Below, in pieces: positions 8,467-17,644 of a stretch of 64,000 nt of DNA (positions are counted from its first letter, which is position 1; each line of letters starts with the position of its first letter). The notes beneath the pieces were generated by a model that had not been told where the DNA came from, searched no databases, and saw only the letters and a program-made list of their open reading frames with translations. The translations under genes were made by a program, and so were the position numbers. Where the stretch lies: NCBI GenBank assembly GCA_035318745.1, contig DATHEA010000021.1, positions 124,001-188,000 on the forward strand, given 5' to 3'. The stretch is from VRUE01 sp035318745. GTDB taxonomy: Bacteria > Actinomycetota > Thermoleophilia > Solirubrobacterales > 70-9.

Positions 8467-10153
8467 CTGGTGATCGCGCCCTGCGCGGCGGACGAGACCG
8501 TCGCCGCGTACTTGGCCATCACACCCCGCTCGTAAAGCGGCTTGGGCGATACATATTCGGCGACCCGTTTGGCGATCTCATCGCCTGAGAGCGCCACGTC
8601 GAGGCGCCTTGCGTCGACATCGAGGCTGATCTCATCACCCTCGCGGATCGCCGCTATCGGGCCTCCCTTGACCGCCTCGGGGGCGACGTGGCCAACCATC
8701 AGACCGCGGGTGGCGCCGGAGAAGCGTCCGTCGGTGAGCAGTGCCACCTCCTCGCCCAAGCCCTCGCCGACGATCGCCGCGGTGACCTGCAGCATCTCGC
8801 GCATGCCGGGGCCGCCGACCGGGCCCTCGTTGCGGATCACGACAATGTCGCCGGGACGAATCGCCTGCTCCTTGACGGCGCGGAAGCATTCCTCTTCAGA
8901 CTCGAAGACGCGGGCCGGGCCGACCTGCTTCTTGCGCTCGGTTCCGGCGAGCTTGACCACCGCACCGTCGGGGGCAAGATTGCCGCGCAGGATCGCCAGG
9001 CCCCCTTCGGTCTTGAGTGGGTCGGAGAGCGGCCGCACGACTTCCTGACCCTCGGCCTCGCTCGCGGCCTCGGCCTCTTCGCCGATCGTGCGCCCGCTGA
9101 CCGTGATCGCGTCTCTGTGCAGCTTCCCCGCTTCGGCGAGTCGCTTGAGGATCAGCGGCACACCTCCGGCGCGGTAGAGATCGGTGGCAACGAAGCGCCC
9201 ACCCGGCTTCAGGTCAGCGAGCAGCGGAGTTTCGCGCGAGATCCGCTCGAAGTCGTCCATGCCCAGCTCGATCCCGGCCTCGTGGGCGAGAGCGATCAGG
9301 TGAAGGACGACGTTGGTCGAGCCGCCCGAGGCGCAGGCACAGGCGATCGCGTTCTCCAGCGAGTCGCGGGTGATCACCTGGCTCGGCTTGAGATCATCGA
9401 CGAGAACCTGCATCACCAGCTCGCCGATCCTCTCGGCCACGGTCCCCTTCTCGCCATCTTCGGCCGGCACCATCGCCGAGCCGCCTGGGCTGATTCCAAG
9501 CGCCTCGAAAGCGCAGGCCATCGTGTTGGCGGTGAACTGACCGCCGCAGGCTCCCGCGCCCGGACTGGCAACGCCCTCGAGCTCGTTCAGTTCCTCGTCG
9601 GTCAGATTGCCGGCCGCGTGCGCGCCGACGGCCTCGAAGATGTCGAGGATGGTCACGTCGCGGCCGTGCCAGCGCCCCGGCGCGATCGAGCCGCCGTAGA
9701 GCAGGACGGAGGGCACGTCGAGCCTGGTCAGCGCCATCGCACATCCCGGGATCGTCTTGTCGCAGGCGCAGAGCGCGACGATCGCGTCGAACTGGTAGCC
9801 GCGCGCCATCAGCTCGATCGAGTCGGCAATCACCTCGCGACTGATCAACGAGGCCTTCATCCCCTGGGTGCCCATCGTCACGCCGTCGGAGATCGCGACG
9901 GTGTTGAACTCCATCGGCGTGCCGCCGGCGGCGCGCACTCCCTCTTTGACGTGCTCGGCAAGGCCGCGCAGGTGAAAGTTGCAGGGCATCGCCTCGGTCC
10001 AGGTGTTGGCGATCCCGATCGTCGGCCGGCTGAGCGCGTCGTCGTCGAAGCCGATGCCCTTCATGTAGGCACGCGCGTGGGCACGCTCGGGCCCATCGAA
10101 GACCACGCTCGAGCGGGGACGGGGAAGCTTGGTGGAGGTGGAGCCGTTCGTGC

Positions 10154-10157
<4 letters not shown>
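8463..10157 (-). CDS. ilvD: Dihydroxy-acid dehydratase
   Basis: 564 residues, full length for IlvD. Cluster-binding cysteines are visible in CACDKTIPGC and GACGGQFTANTM, and the C-terminal part has LTDGRFSGATRG, a strongly conserved IlvD motif. It converts dihydroxy-isovalerate and dihydroxy-methylvalerate to the 2-keto acids of valine and isoleucine synthesis, using an Fe-S cluster. Its ATG overlaps the thiD stop by four bases (ATGA), so the two are coupled. Confidence 0.96.
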
Positions 10158-10960
<803 letters not shown>

Positions 10961-10970
10961 GCTCGGCAGC

Positions 10971-12095
10971 CTAGATGCCCGGCGGCCGCATGTTGGTTCG
11001 TGTGTAGACACCGACCATGGAACAGGTGACATAGCCGAGCGCCTCGAGGTCGGCGAGCGCGGCCGCAACCGCACCACCGGCAAGCTCGAGGTCTGTCGCA
11101 ACCGCATCGCAGGTCTCCGCGCCCAGCTCCAGCGACTCCAGAACCGAACGCTGCGCTGGCTCCAGCGCCGGGCCGGCGCGCTCGATTCGGCGCACGCCCG
11201 GACCGAGCATCGCGTCGAGCACGTCCTGAGCGTCGCGGACGAGGCACGCGCCCCCGGTCAACAGGTTGTTGGGGCCCGCCGAGAGCCGCGAACCGACAGG
11301 GCCAGGCACGGCGCCGAGATCTCTGCCGAGGTCGGCGGCAAGGTCGGCCGTGATCAGCGAGCCGGATCGCTCCGCAGCCTCGACCACGACGGTCATCCCC
11401 GAGAGGGCCGCCATGATCCGGTTGCGGGCGGGAAAGGACCAGCGCCAGGCGCCGGTCCCGGGTGGCAGCTCGGAGAGGACGAGGCCGCGCTCGCCGATCC
11501 GCCGCCAGAGCGAGCGATGGGAGGCGGGGTAAGCGACGTCGGCGCCGCAGCCGAGAACCGCGACCGTCAAGCCCGAGTCGATCGCTCCACGATGGGCGCA
11601 GGCGTCGATGCCGAAGGCGAGGCCGCTGATCACCACAAGCCCGGCCGTGGCCAGTTCCCTGCCCAACTCGCGTGCCACCTCGCGTCCGTAGCTGCTGGCC
11701 CGCCGGGACCCGACAACCGTCACCGCCTCGTCGGGCGCAAGTCGCGGCAGCAGTGCCACGTCGCCGCGGCCGAACAGTGCCCAGGGCGCATCGGCGGCGT
11801 CAATGAGCCCCACAGGAAAGAGTGGGTCGTGCCGACAGCAGGCCCAGCACTCCGCCGCCGCGAGCTCGTCCCGCAGGCGGACCTCGGACACCGCACCGAT
11901 CCCCGCCAGAATCTGGACCGCCACCCGCGGTGCCACCACCGCGGCAAGATCCTCGTTGCCGAGTCGCAGCAGTTCCGGCGAGCGCCTACCCGGAGCGCCT
12001 GTGGCGATCTTCTCGATGTATGGCGCCAGATGAGCGAGCAGTCGCGAGCGACGCAGGCACTCGGGGCATGCTTCCGGGTTGACTTGGCTAATCAC
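10971..12095 (-). CDS. dprA: DNA-processing protein DprA
   Basis: 374 residues. The Rossmann-like DprA domain is intact: VGSRRASSYGREVARELG near 130, SGLAFGIDACAHRGA near 158, and the GSLITADLA signature. The C-terminal 60 residues resemble the winged-helix DML1-like domain. It loads RecA on incoming single strands during transformation. The N-terminus carries CPEC (about 10-13) and CWAC (about 83-86), a possible zinc site not usual in DprA. It overlaps the comM stop by 8 nt, the classic comM-dprA order. Confidence 0.93.
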   Translation of the reverse strand: MISQVNPEACPECLRRSRLLAHLAPYIEKIATGAPGRRSPELLRLGNEDLAAVVAPRVAVQILAGIGAVSEVRLRDELAAAECWACCRHDPLFPVGLIDAADAPWALFGRGDVALLPRLAPDEAVTVVGSRRASSYGREVARELGRELATAGLVVISGLAFGIDACAHRGAIDSGLTVAVLGCGADVAYPASHRSLWRRIGERGLVLSELPPGTGAWRWSFPARNRIMAALSGMTVVVEAAERSGSLITADLAADLGRDLGAVPGPVGSRLSAGPNNLLTGGACLVRDAQDVLDAMLGPGVRRIERAGPALEPAQRSVLESLELGAETCDAVATDLELAGGAVAAALADLEALGYVTCSMVGVYTRTNMRPPGI

Positions 12096-13584
12096 GGTCC
12101 CTCCTCCTCAGTTGCAGTGCCTGGGCGATCTGCTCGCGCCCGATCGACTCCGCGCCGGCCAGGTCGGCGATCGTGCGGGCCAGTCGCAAGACGCGGTCGT
12201 GCGCACGGCCGCTGAGCCGGCGGCGCGAATAGGACTCGGCGAGGAGTGCCGCCGCCTTCTCCCCGAGAACGCAGTCGCGCGCCTCGGCAGGAGTCATCTC
12301 GGCGTTGCAGCGCCCGGCACCAAGGCGACTTTCCTGCCGCTGTCGCGCACCTGCGACCCGCTCGCGCACGCTCGCTGAGCGCTCACCCGGGGGACCGCCG
12401 ATCTCCGCCGCGCTGGGTTGGCGGATCGCGACGAGGATGTCGAGGCGGTCGGCGAGCGCACCGCTGAGCCGACCCTGATAGCGGCGCACGGCGAGTGGCG
12501 CGCAAGTGCACTCGGGGTCGGCCTCGCCGCGCCCGCACGGGCAAGGGTTGGAGGCGGCAACGAGCATGAAGCGACAGGGCAGGCGGCGGTTACTACTGGC
12601 GCGGGAGATCGTCACCCAACCGCTCTCGAGCGGCGCGCGCAGGGCCTCCAGTGCGTCGCGCCGGAACTCGCAGAGCTCATCGAGGAAGAGGACGCCGCGG
12701 TGGGCGAGGGTCGCCTCTCCAGGGCCCGGCGGGTTGCCACCCCCGACCACACCGGCGGGGCTGACGGTGTGATGTGGGGCGCGAAACGGTCTGCCGCCAC
12801 CGAACCCGTCACCGAGTCGCCCACAGGCGCTGGCGATCCGCGCGACCTCCAGGGCCTCCTCATTACTCAGTGGCGGCAGAATCGAAGGTAGGCGGCCGGC
12901 GGCAAGGGACTTGCCGGCACCGGGCGGCCCGACCATCAGCAGGCTGTGGCCGCCGGCTGCCGCGACCTCAAGCGCGTAGCGGAGGTGCGGCTGCCCGCGC
13001 AGATCGGCTAAATCAGGGCCGCCTGGCCCATGGGTCAGCGGCAGCGGCAATGGTGGCGGGGGAGCTGGCTTCCACTCACCCCCGGCCAGTCCAGGGATCT
13101 GCATCAGGTGATCGAGCGGCAGCACCTCGATCCCGCCGACCAGCGCTGCCTCGGGACCATTCTCAGCCGGGATGATGAGCGCCTCGGCACCCTGCTCACG
13201 GGCTGCCTCTGCGATCGCAAGCACTCCCGGAATCGAGCGCACCGTGCCGTCCAGTGCCAGCTCGCCGGCCATCGCGAGACGCGGCAGGCGCTCCCAATCG
13301 AGCTGACCGGACGCCACCAGCAGCGCCACCGCAATCGGCAAGTCGAGACCGGGGCCGGCCTTACGCAGGCTGGCCGGCGCCAGGTTGGCGACGATCCGCC
13401 GCAGCGGAAAATCGAAGTCGCAGTTGGCGATCGCCGCACGGACCCGCTCCCGCGCCTCTCGAACGGCCGTATCGGCCAGGCCGACGACCGAGAAGGCCGG
13501 CAGGCCACGGTGCACGTCGACCTCGACCCGCACCGGACGGGCCGCGATGCCGTCGAGCGTAAATGTCTGGGCCGTGGCGAGCAT
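12088..13584 (-). CDS. comM: ComM/YifB family Mg-chelatase-like AAA+ ATPase
   Basis: 498 residues from ATG 13584 (MLATAQTFTLDGIAARPV), which matches the family start; the longer frame is a read-through. It has the N-terminal Lon-like domain (GLADTAVREARERVR), Walker A GPPGAGKS, Walker B GVLFLDEL, and the Cys-rich NPCPCG segment followed by the C-terminal Mg-chelatase lid. ComM is a hexameric helicase promoting branch migration in transformation. It is divergent from yraN. Confidence 0.93.
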   Translation of the reverse strand: MLATAQTFTLDGIAARPVRVEVDVHRGLPAFSVVGLADTAVREARERVRAAIANCDFDFPLRRIVANLAPASLRKAGPGLDLPIAVALLVASGQLDWERLPRLAMAGELALDGTVRSIPGVLAIAEAAREQGAEALIIPAENGPEAALVGGIEVLPLDHLMQIPGLAGGEWKPAPPPPLPLPLTHGPGGPDLADLRGQPHLRYALEVAAAGGHSLLMVGPPGAGKSLAAGRLPSILPPLSNEEALEVARIASACGRLGDGFGGGRPFRAPHHTVSPAGVVGGGNPPGPGEATLAHRGVLFLDELCEFRRDALEALRAPLESGWVTISRASSNRRLPCRFMLVAASNPCPCGRGEADPECTCAPLAVRRYQGRLSGALADRLDILVAIRQPSAAEIGGPPGERSASVRERVAGARQRQESRLGAGRCNAEMTPAEARDCVLGEKAAALLAESYSRRRLSGRAHDRVLRLARTIADLAGAESIGREQIAQALQLRRRDRD

Positions 13585-13694
13585 TGCGGCCACGCTGGCG
13601 GGTCCAGACGCGCGTGTGGTGCGCAACTTCAAAATCCTCTGAACCAACTTTGTGACCGAAGGCAGGCATGCGCCGGGTGCCCTAGCTTCGCCAC

Positions 13695-14072
13695 ATGACC
13701 ACGGCACGCCAGCGACTCGGCCAAGCGGCCGAGGATCTCGTCGCCGCAAGGCTCGCAAGCGCAAACTGGGAGCTCGTCGAGCGCAATGCCCGCAGCCGCT
13801 ACGGCGAGCTCGACATCGTCGCCCTTGACGGGCGCACGCTGGTCTTCGTCGAGGTCAAGGCGGGCCGGGCCGGCTCGAGCTTCGGCCCCGAGCGGCCTGT
13901 GCTATCCGTTGACTTCCGCAAGCAGCTCCGCATCCGTCGCCTCGCCACGACCTGGATGAGCGCGCGGCGCGACCTGCATTACTACGACGAGATCCGCTTC
14001 GACGCGATCGGCGTCACCTATGACCACAATGGCCATGTCGTTGAATACGAGCACATACGCGGAGCCTTCTAA
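13695..14072 (+). CDS. yraN: YraN/UPF0102 endonuclease-like protein
   Basis: 125 residues. The restriction-endonuclease-like core is visible: GQAAEDLVAARL with the conserved Glu, then YGELDIVALDGRTLVFVEVKAG, which holds the D...ExK catalytic arrangement. The function in cells is not firmly known; linkage to comM/dprA and rnhB is conserved in bacteria. Unusually for that neighbourhood it is divergent from comM and convergent with rnhB. A structured element follows its stop codon directly. Confidence 0.88.
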   Translation: MTTARQRLGQAAEDLVAARLASANWELVERNARSRYGELDIVALDGRTLVFVEVKAGRAGSSFGPERPVLSVDFRKQLRIRRLATTWMSARRDLHYYDEIRFDAIGVTYDHNGHVVEYEHIRGAF

Positions 14073-14171
14073 CGAGTTCGCCTGACCAAGCAGGTCAAGG
14101 ACGCAGGGAGCGTGGCGTGCTCTGCACGCGAGCGACCGAGGACGCAGAGATGCGCCGGTCAGGCGAACTCG
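14073..14171 (+). repeat. Palindromic element family A, copy 1
   Basis: Outer arms 14073-14087 and 14157-14171 are a perfect 15-bp inverted repeat, starting immediately after the yraN stop; the right arm also encodes the last residues and stop of rnhB. Inside are two boxes shared with copy 2: 14088-14108 (starting AAGCAGGTCAAGG) and 14138-14155 (GAGGACGCAGAGATGCGC). Both contain GGACGCAG as a direct repeat. The middle (14109-14137) is unrelated to copy 2 but also holds a hairpin, GCGTGC-TCT-GCACGC. I do not recognise the family. Confidence 0.8.
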
Positions 14172-14923
14172 AGCTGAGAGTAAGCAACGCTCTGGAACGA
14201 GCGGCGATGCAAGGGTGAGATGCCGATTCGCTCGATCGCGGCGCGGTGCTCGGGGGTCGAGTAGCCGACATGCTCCTCGAAGCCCCAGCCGGGATGCTCG
14301 CCGGCAGCGCCATGCATGTAGCGGTCGCGGGTCACCTTGGCGATCACCGATGCGGCGGCGATCGCGGCGCTGGTGCCGTCACCTTCGATCACGGCACGAT
14401 GTGGAACCGCACAGTTCCGTAGAGAGAAGCCGTCGACCAGGCAGGTCGCCTCCTCGCCGGGCTCCAGCCTCTCCAGGGCCTTCGATAGCGCTTCGATATT
14501 GGTTACGTGCAGGCCGCGGTCGTCGATGCCGCGTGCGCAGCGGACCACGACACTGACCCGGCTGGCGGCGCGCAGCACCGACGGGTACATCTCCTCGCGC
14601 CGCTCGGGCTTCATCTGCTTCGAGTCGTGCAGGCCGGCGAGGGCGCGGCGGTCCGTATGGGAGAGAGACTCGTAGTCGATCAACACCGCGGCGGCAACCA
14701 GCGGGCCAGCCAAGCAGCCCCGCCCCGCCTCGTCGGCACCGGCGACCTGACGAGTGCCGAGCCCACGGTCGAAGGCGAAGAGGCGGCGGGAACGTGCCAG
14801 CCGCCGCTTGTGAGCTTTAGAGGACCCCGACCCGGTCTGGCGGCCAGTAGGTGGCGAAGGCCTCGCCGATGATCCACTTGCGGGGGACGGGTCCCCAGAA
14901 ACGGCTGTCGTCACTTGCCCCAC
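14159..14923 (-). CDS. rnhB: Ribonuclease HII
   Basis: RNase HII with the diagnostic GADEAGRGCLAGPLVAA motif and LHDSKQM, supplying the metal-binding acids; the C-terminus IERIGISPLHRRSF is family-typical. It removes ribonucleotides from DNA. The start is uncertain: the only ATG/GTG codons in front of the domain (14923, 14914) lie about 100 nt inside lepB, and the first 40-odd residues from there look like lepB read in another frame. A non-standard start just after the lepB stop (14817) is plausible. The stop lies in the arm of element A copy 1. Confidence 0.85.
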   Translation of the reverse strand: MGQVTTAVSGDPSPASGSSARPSPPTGRQTGSGSSKAHKRRLARSRRLFAFDRGLGTRQVAGADEAGRGCLAGPLVAAAVLIDYESLSHTDRRALAGLHDSKQMKPERREEMYPSVLRAASRVSVVVRCARGIDDRGLHVTNIEALSKALERLEPGEEATCLVDGFSLRNCAVPHRAVIEGDGTSAAIAAASVIAKVTRDRYMHGAAGEHPGWGFEEHVGYSTPEHRAAIERIGISPLHRRSFQSVAYSQLEFA

Positions 14924-15383
14924 GGTTGTCGCCCATCATGAAGTAATAGTCGGGTGGAATCGTGATCGGTTTGGGCAAATTGCAAGCAGGGGCTGCGCCA
15001 CAAGGCATCGTGTAAGGCTCATCGGTCTTCTCGACCCCGTTGACCACCGGGTGACCGTCGCGCACACTGAGCGTGTCGCCGGGACCGGCGACGATCCGCT
15101 TGATGAAGTTCTGGCTGGACTCGGCTTCGGTAGGCCGCGGGCAGGACTCGCGTGGCGAGTGAGGGGCCCCGCATTCGGTGCCGTTGTCCGCTCCGGCGGG
15201 CGGGTGGAAGACGACGATGTCACCGGGACTCGGGTCCTTGAAGTGGTAGAGGAAGCGGTTGACGAGCACGCGCTGGCCGACATCGAGGGTTGGCTCCATC
15301 GATTCGGAGGGAATCTGGTACGGCTTGATCAGCCAAGCCTGAATCGCCAGCGCCAGTCCAAGCGCGAGAGCGACGATCACCAC
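14817..15383 (-). CDS. lepB: Signal peptidase I
   Basis: 188 residues. One N-terminal transmembrane helix (IVALALGLALAIQAWLI), then box B IPSESMEPTL with the catalytic Ser, box C-D with FIKRIVAGPGDTL holding the catalytic Lys, and box E GDNRGASDDSRFWG. It cleaves Sec and Tat signal peptides at the outer face of the membrane. The first visible start is GTG 15383; a few more residues could be encoded upstream. The rplS-lepB-rnhB order is conserved in actinobacteria. A Cys-containing insert of about 25 residues lies between boxes C and D. Confidence 0.93.
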   Translation of the reverse strand: MVIVALALGLALAIQAWLIKPYQIPSESMEPTLDVGQRVLVNRFLYHFKDPSPGDIVVFHPPAGADNGTECGAPHSPRESCPRPTEAESSQNFIKRIVAGPGDTLSVRDGHPVVNGVEKTDEPYTMPCGAAPACNLPKPITIPPDYYFMMGDNRGASDDSRFWGPVPRKWIIGEAFATYWPPDRVGVL

Positions 15384-15433
15384 GAGCTCGATCAGGCCGC
15401 CGGCGCGGCTTTCGGGCTTGGGGATCCGCGGTC

Positions 15434-16150
15434 TCAGGCCGAGTCCTCGCCGGAGTCGCCGGAATCCTCCTGCGGCGACTCATCCTCGGCATCCTGCGCC
15501 GCGGCGGTGTCCTTGGTCTCCCCTGCCTCGGGCGCCTCAGCGTCCGTGCCTGCTTCTACCTCAGTCTCTGCCTCTGCCTCGACCTGCGGCGACTCCTCGG
15601 CCTCCTCAGCTCCCTCCGCAGGCGCCTCGGCCTCCCCGGCGTCCTCCGCAGGCGCATCTGACGTGGGTGGCGTGGAGGTGGGCTCCTCGCCCGCAGCCTG
15701 CGAGGACGAGGAGTCCTCCTCCACGACAGGACCCGCGTCCTGAGACTCCTCGGCAGCGGGCGGATCGGGAGGCAGTGGCGCCGAGATCAGCTCGTCGTCG
15801 ATCCCCCAGCGCCGCTCGGCAACCCTGGCTGCCTTACCGATCCGGCCACGCAGGTAATACAGCTTCGCCCGGCGCACGTCGCCGCGGGCGGCGATCTCAA
15901 GTTTCTCGATCTTGGGCGAGTGCAGCGGGAACGTTCGCTCGACTCCAACGCCGAACGACTGCTTGCGGACGGTGAACGTCTCGCGGGCGCCAGAGCCTTG
16001 CCGCTTGAGGACGATCCCCTCGAAAACCTGAGTGCGGCGGCGGCTGCCCTCGATGACTTGGAAGTGAACGCGCACGCGATCGCCCGGCGCGAAGGACGGA
16101 AGTCCCTGCCGCTGCTGGCGACGCTCGATGCTGTCGATTACGCTGCTCAT
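15434..16150 (-). CDS. rplS: Ribosomal protein bL19 with long acidic C-terminal tail
   Basis: 238 residues from ATG 16150 (MSSVIDSIERRQQRQGLPSF). Residues 1-118 are a normal bL19 (APGDRVRVHFQV, VFEGIVLKRQGSG, RRAKLYYLRGR). Residues 119-238 are an added low-complexity tail rich in Glu, Ala, Ser and Asp, unlike the usual length near 115. The tail is a clean continuation of the frame to a stop just before lepB. bL19 lies at the subunit interface; a negatively charged tail on a ribosomal protein is odd. Its function is unknown. Confidence 0.93.
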   Translation of the reverse strand: MSSVIDSIERRQQRQGLPSFAPGDRVRVHFQVIEGSRRRTQVFEGIVLKRQGSGARETFTVRKQSFGVGVERTFPLHSPKIEKLEIAARGDVRRAKLYYLRGRIGKAARVAERRWGIDDELISAPLPPDPPAAEESQDAGPVVEEDSSSSQAAGEEPTSTPPTSDAPAEDAGEAEAPAEGAEEAEESPQVEAEAETEVEAGTDAEAPEAGETKDTAAAQDAEDESPQEDSGDSGEDSA

Positions 16151-16208
16151 TTGGCGAGAAAAAGCCGCCGGACCCAGCTGCGGGTGCCGCGCGGCCGAGG
16201 AATCGTAC

Positions 16209-16886
16209 CTACTCGGGATCTTTTTCGAACTGCTCGGCTCGCGCGCGGCTCTGCTCGGCCCGCCACGCACGCACTCGCTCGTGATCGCCGGAGACCAGGA
16301 CGTCAGGTACCCCCCAGCCTCGATACGAGGGCGGACGGGTGTAGTGCGGATACTCCGGTGCCCCCTCCAGAACGCGACTGAAGGACTCCTCGACCGCGCT
16401 CTGCTCGTGCCCGAGGGCACCTGGCAACTTGCGCATCAGCACGTCGGCGACCACCATCGCCGGCAGCTCCCCTCCGGCCAGCACGTAGCGGCCGATCGAA
16501 ACCTCGTCATGCGCAAGGTGGTCATGCACCCGCTCGTCGAACCCCTCATAGCGCCCGCAGAGCAGCGCCACATGGTGCTCCCGCGTCAACTCATCGGCAA
16601 GCTCGTCATCGAGCAGTCGCCCCGTCGGCGAGAGCAAAACGACCCGCGGGCTCTCCCCGTTCGCGTAGGCGGCCTGGAGAGCGGTGTCGACCACGTCGAC
16701 CCGGAGCACCATCCCAGCTCCTCCCCCGTAGGGAGCGTCATCGACCTGCCCAGCCCCGAGCGGAGTCGTGTCGCGGTAGTTGAAAAACCGCAGCTCGTTC
16801 CCTTTGCTCAGCGCGTTCTGCACCGAGCGCTGCGACTGGAACCAGTCGAAGGCCTCCGGAAAGAGGGTGAAGACGTCGAGCTTCAA
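16209..16886 (-). CDS. trmD: tRNA (guanine37-N1)-methyltransferase
   Basis: 225 residues from TTG 16886 (MKLDVFTLFPEAFDW), four bases after the khpA stop; the longer frame overlaps khpA. SPOUT-fold motifs are present: DDAPYGGGAGMVLR, LLCGRYEGFDERV, the trefoil-knot segment SIGRYVLAGGELPAM, and the C-terminal HYTRPPSYRGWGVPDVL. It methylates G37 in tRNAs reading CNN/UGG codons. rimM, normally between khpA and trmD, is absent. Confidence 0.95.
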   Translation of the reverse strand: MKLDVFTLFPEAFDWFQSQRSVQNALSKGNELRFFNYRDTTPLGAGQVDDAPYGGGAGMVLRVDVVDTALQAAYANGESPRVVLLSPTGRLLDDELADELTREHHVALLCGRYEGFDERVHDHLAHDEVSIGRYVLAGGELPAMVVADVLMRKLPGALGHEQSAVEESFSRVLEGAPEYPHYTRPPSYRGWGVPDVLVSGDHERVRAWRAEQSRARAEQFEKDPE

Positions 16887-16890
16887 GCGC

Positions 16891-17121
16891 TCAGTCGAGG
16901 ATGTCGACGATGACGCGGCGATCGAGGCGGACGGCGGCCGCCTTGGCGACGGTCCGGATGGCGTTGGCAACACGCCCACCTTTGCCGATCACGCGCCCAA
17001 GATCGTCCTCGGCGACGCTGATCTCATAGATCAGGTCCCCGTCCTCTTCGAGCTCCTCGACCTCGACCGCGTCGGGGTCCTCGACCAGGGCCCTGACGAG
17101 GAACTCCAAGAGCTCGGTCAT
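16891..17121 (-). CDS. khpA: KH-domain RNA-binding protein KhpA
   Basis: 76 residues, a single KH domain with the GKGG loop in DLGRVIGKGGRVANAIRTV. KhpA proteins bind RNA with KhpB in other bacteria. It lies between rpsP and trmD as is usual. The whole rpsP-khpA gap is filled by element A copy 2, whose left distal arm starts one base upstream of the khpA ATG and may interfere with or tune its translation. Confidence 0.9.
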   Translation of the reverse strand: MTELLEFLVRALVEDPDAVEVEELEEDGDLIYEISVAEDDLGRVIGKGGRVANAIRTVAKAAAVRLDRRVIVDILD

Positions 17122-17122
17122 C

Positions 17123-17286
17123 AGATGACCAACTTCATGGCCGCGTGCGACCGGGGGCGCGCGTGGCCAAGCAGATCAAGGACGCAGGGTTTGCCTTTGC
17201 TGGTTGCAAAGGCAAACCCGAGGACGCAGAGATGCGCAGTGCCACGCGCGTCATCCGGGCGTGCGGGGTCGTGGAGTTGGTCATCT
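17123..17286 (+). repeat. Palindromic element family A, copy 2
   Basis: Fills the rpsP-khpA gap. Distal arms 17123-17134/17275-17286 are a perfect 12-bp inverted repeat, the right one running into the rpsP stop codon; proximal arms 17158-17167/17241-17250 pair over 10 bp. The boxes 17169-17189 and 17220-17237 match copy 1 at 20 of 21 and 18 of 18 positions. The middle is a perfect 14-bp hairpin (17187-17200/17206-17219) with no sequence match to copy 1. Core conserved, stems variable: a structural signature. Confidence 0.8.
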
Positions 17287-17539
17287 AACTGCCGGAGGCG
17301 GCGATGCCTTTGGTCCGCAGCAGCGTGGCCACGGTCTCCGAGGGTTGCGCTCCGTGCTCCAGCCAGTGGCGCGCGCGCTCCTCGTCGAACTCGATCGTCG
17401 AGGGCTCGGTCTGCGGGTTGTAGCGACCGATCGTCTCGATCGTCCGACCGTCACGCGGGGAGCGTTTGTCGGCGACGACGATCCGCCAGATCGGATTCTT
17501 CTTCGAACCCACCCTTCTAAGTCTGATTCGTACAGCCAT
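17285..17539 (-). CDS. rpsP: Ribosomal protein bS16
   Basis: 84 residues from ATG 17539 (MAVRIRLRRVGSKKNPIWRIVVAD), the universal bS16 start; the 22 extra codons of the open frame are discarded. ETIGRYNPQTEP is the conserved middle motif. It is a 30S assembly protein. It is followed by element A copy 2 and preceded by a hairpin-rich gap after ffh. Confidence 0.97.
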   Translation of the reverse strand: MAVRIRLRRVGSKKNPIWRIVVADKRSPRDGRTIETIGRYNPQTEPSTIEFDEERARHWLEHGAQPSETVATLLRTKGIAASGS

Positions 17540-17565
17540 CGGCCGCGAGAGGTTACAGGACTTGC

Positions 17566-17637
17566 CCGGCACGCCCGGACGAAGCCGGGCTGACGCCCGG
17601 CTCACCGGTCGCTGCGCTCCCTGGGAGGACGTGCCGG
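17566..17637. terminator. Nested hairpin between ffh and rpsP
   Basis: Arms 17566-17573 (CCGGCACG) and 17630-17637 (CGTGCCGG) pair over 8 bp; inside is a strong hairpin GCCGGGC-TGAC-GCCCGGC at 17584-17601. It starts 8 nt after the ffh stop on the minus strand. There is no U-tract, so it may be a tail-less terminator or an RNA-processing site. It resembles the other 3'-end dyads in this window, but no second copy was found. Confidence 0.5.
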
Positions 17638-17644
17638 CTGACTA

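Noticed and set aside
15500..15770. rplS tail as a frameshift artefact
   Set aside because: The tail is uniformly acidic, uses normal codons and ends at a stop just before lepB; a shifted frame would not give such a biased composition.
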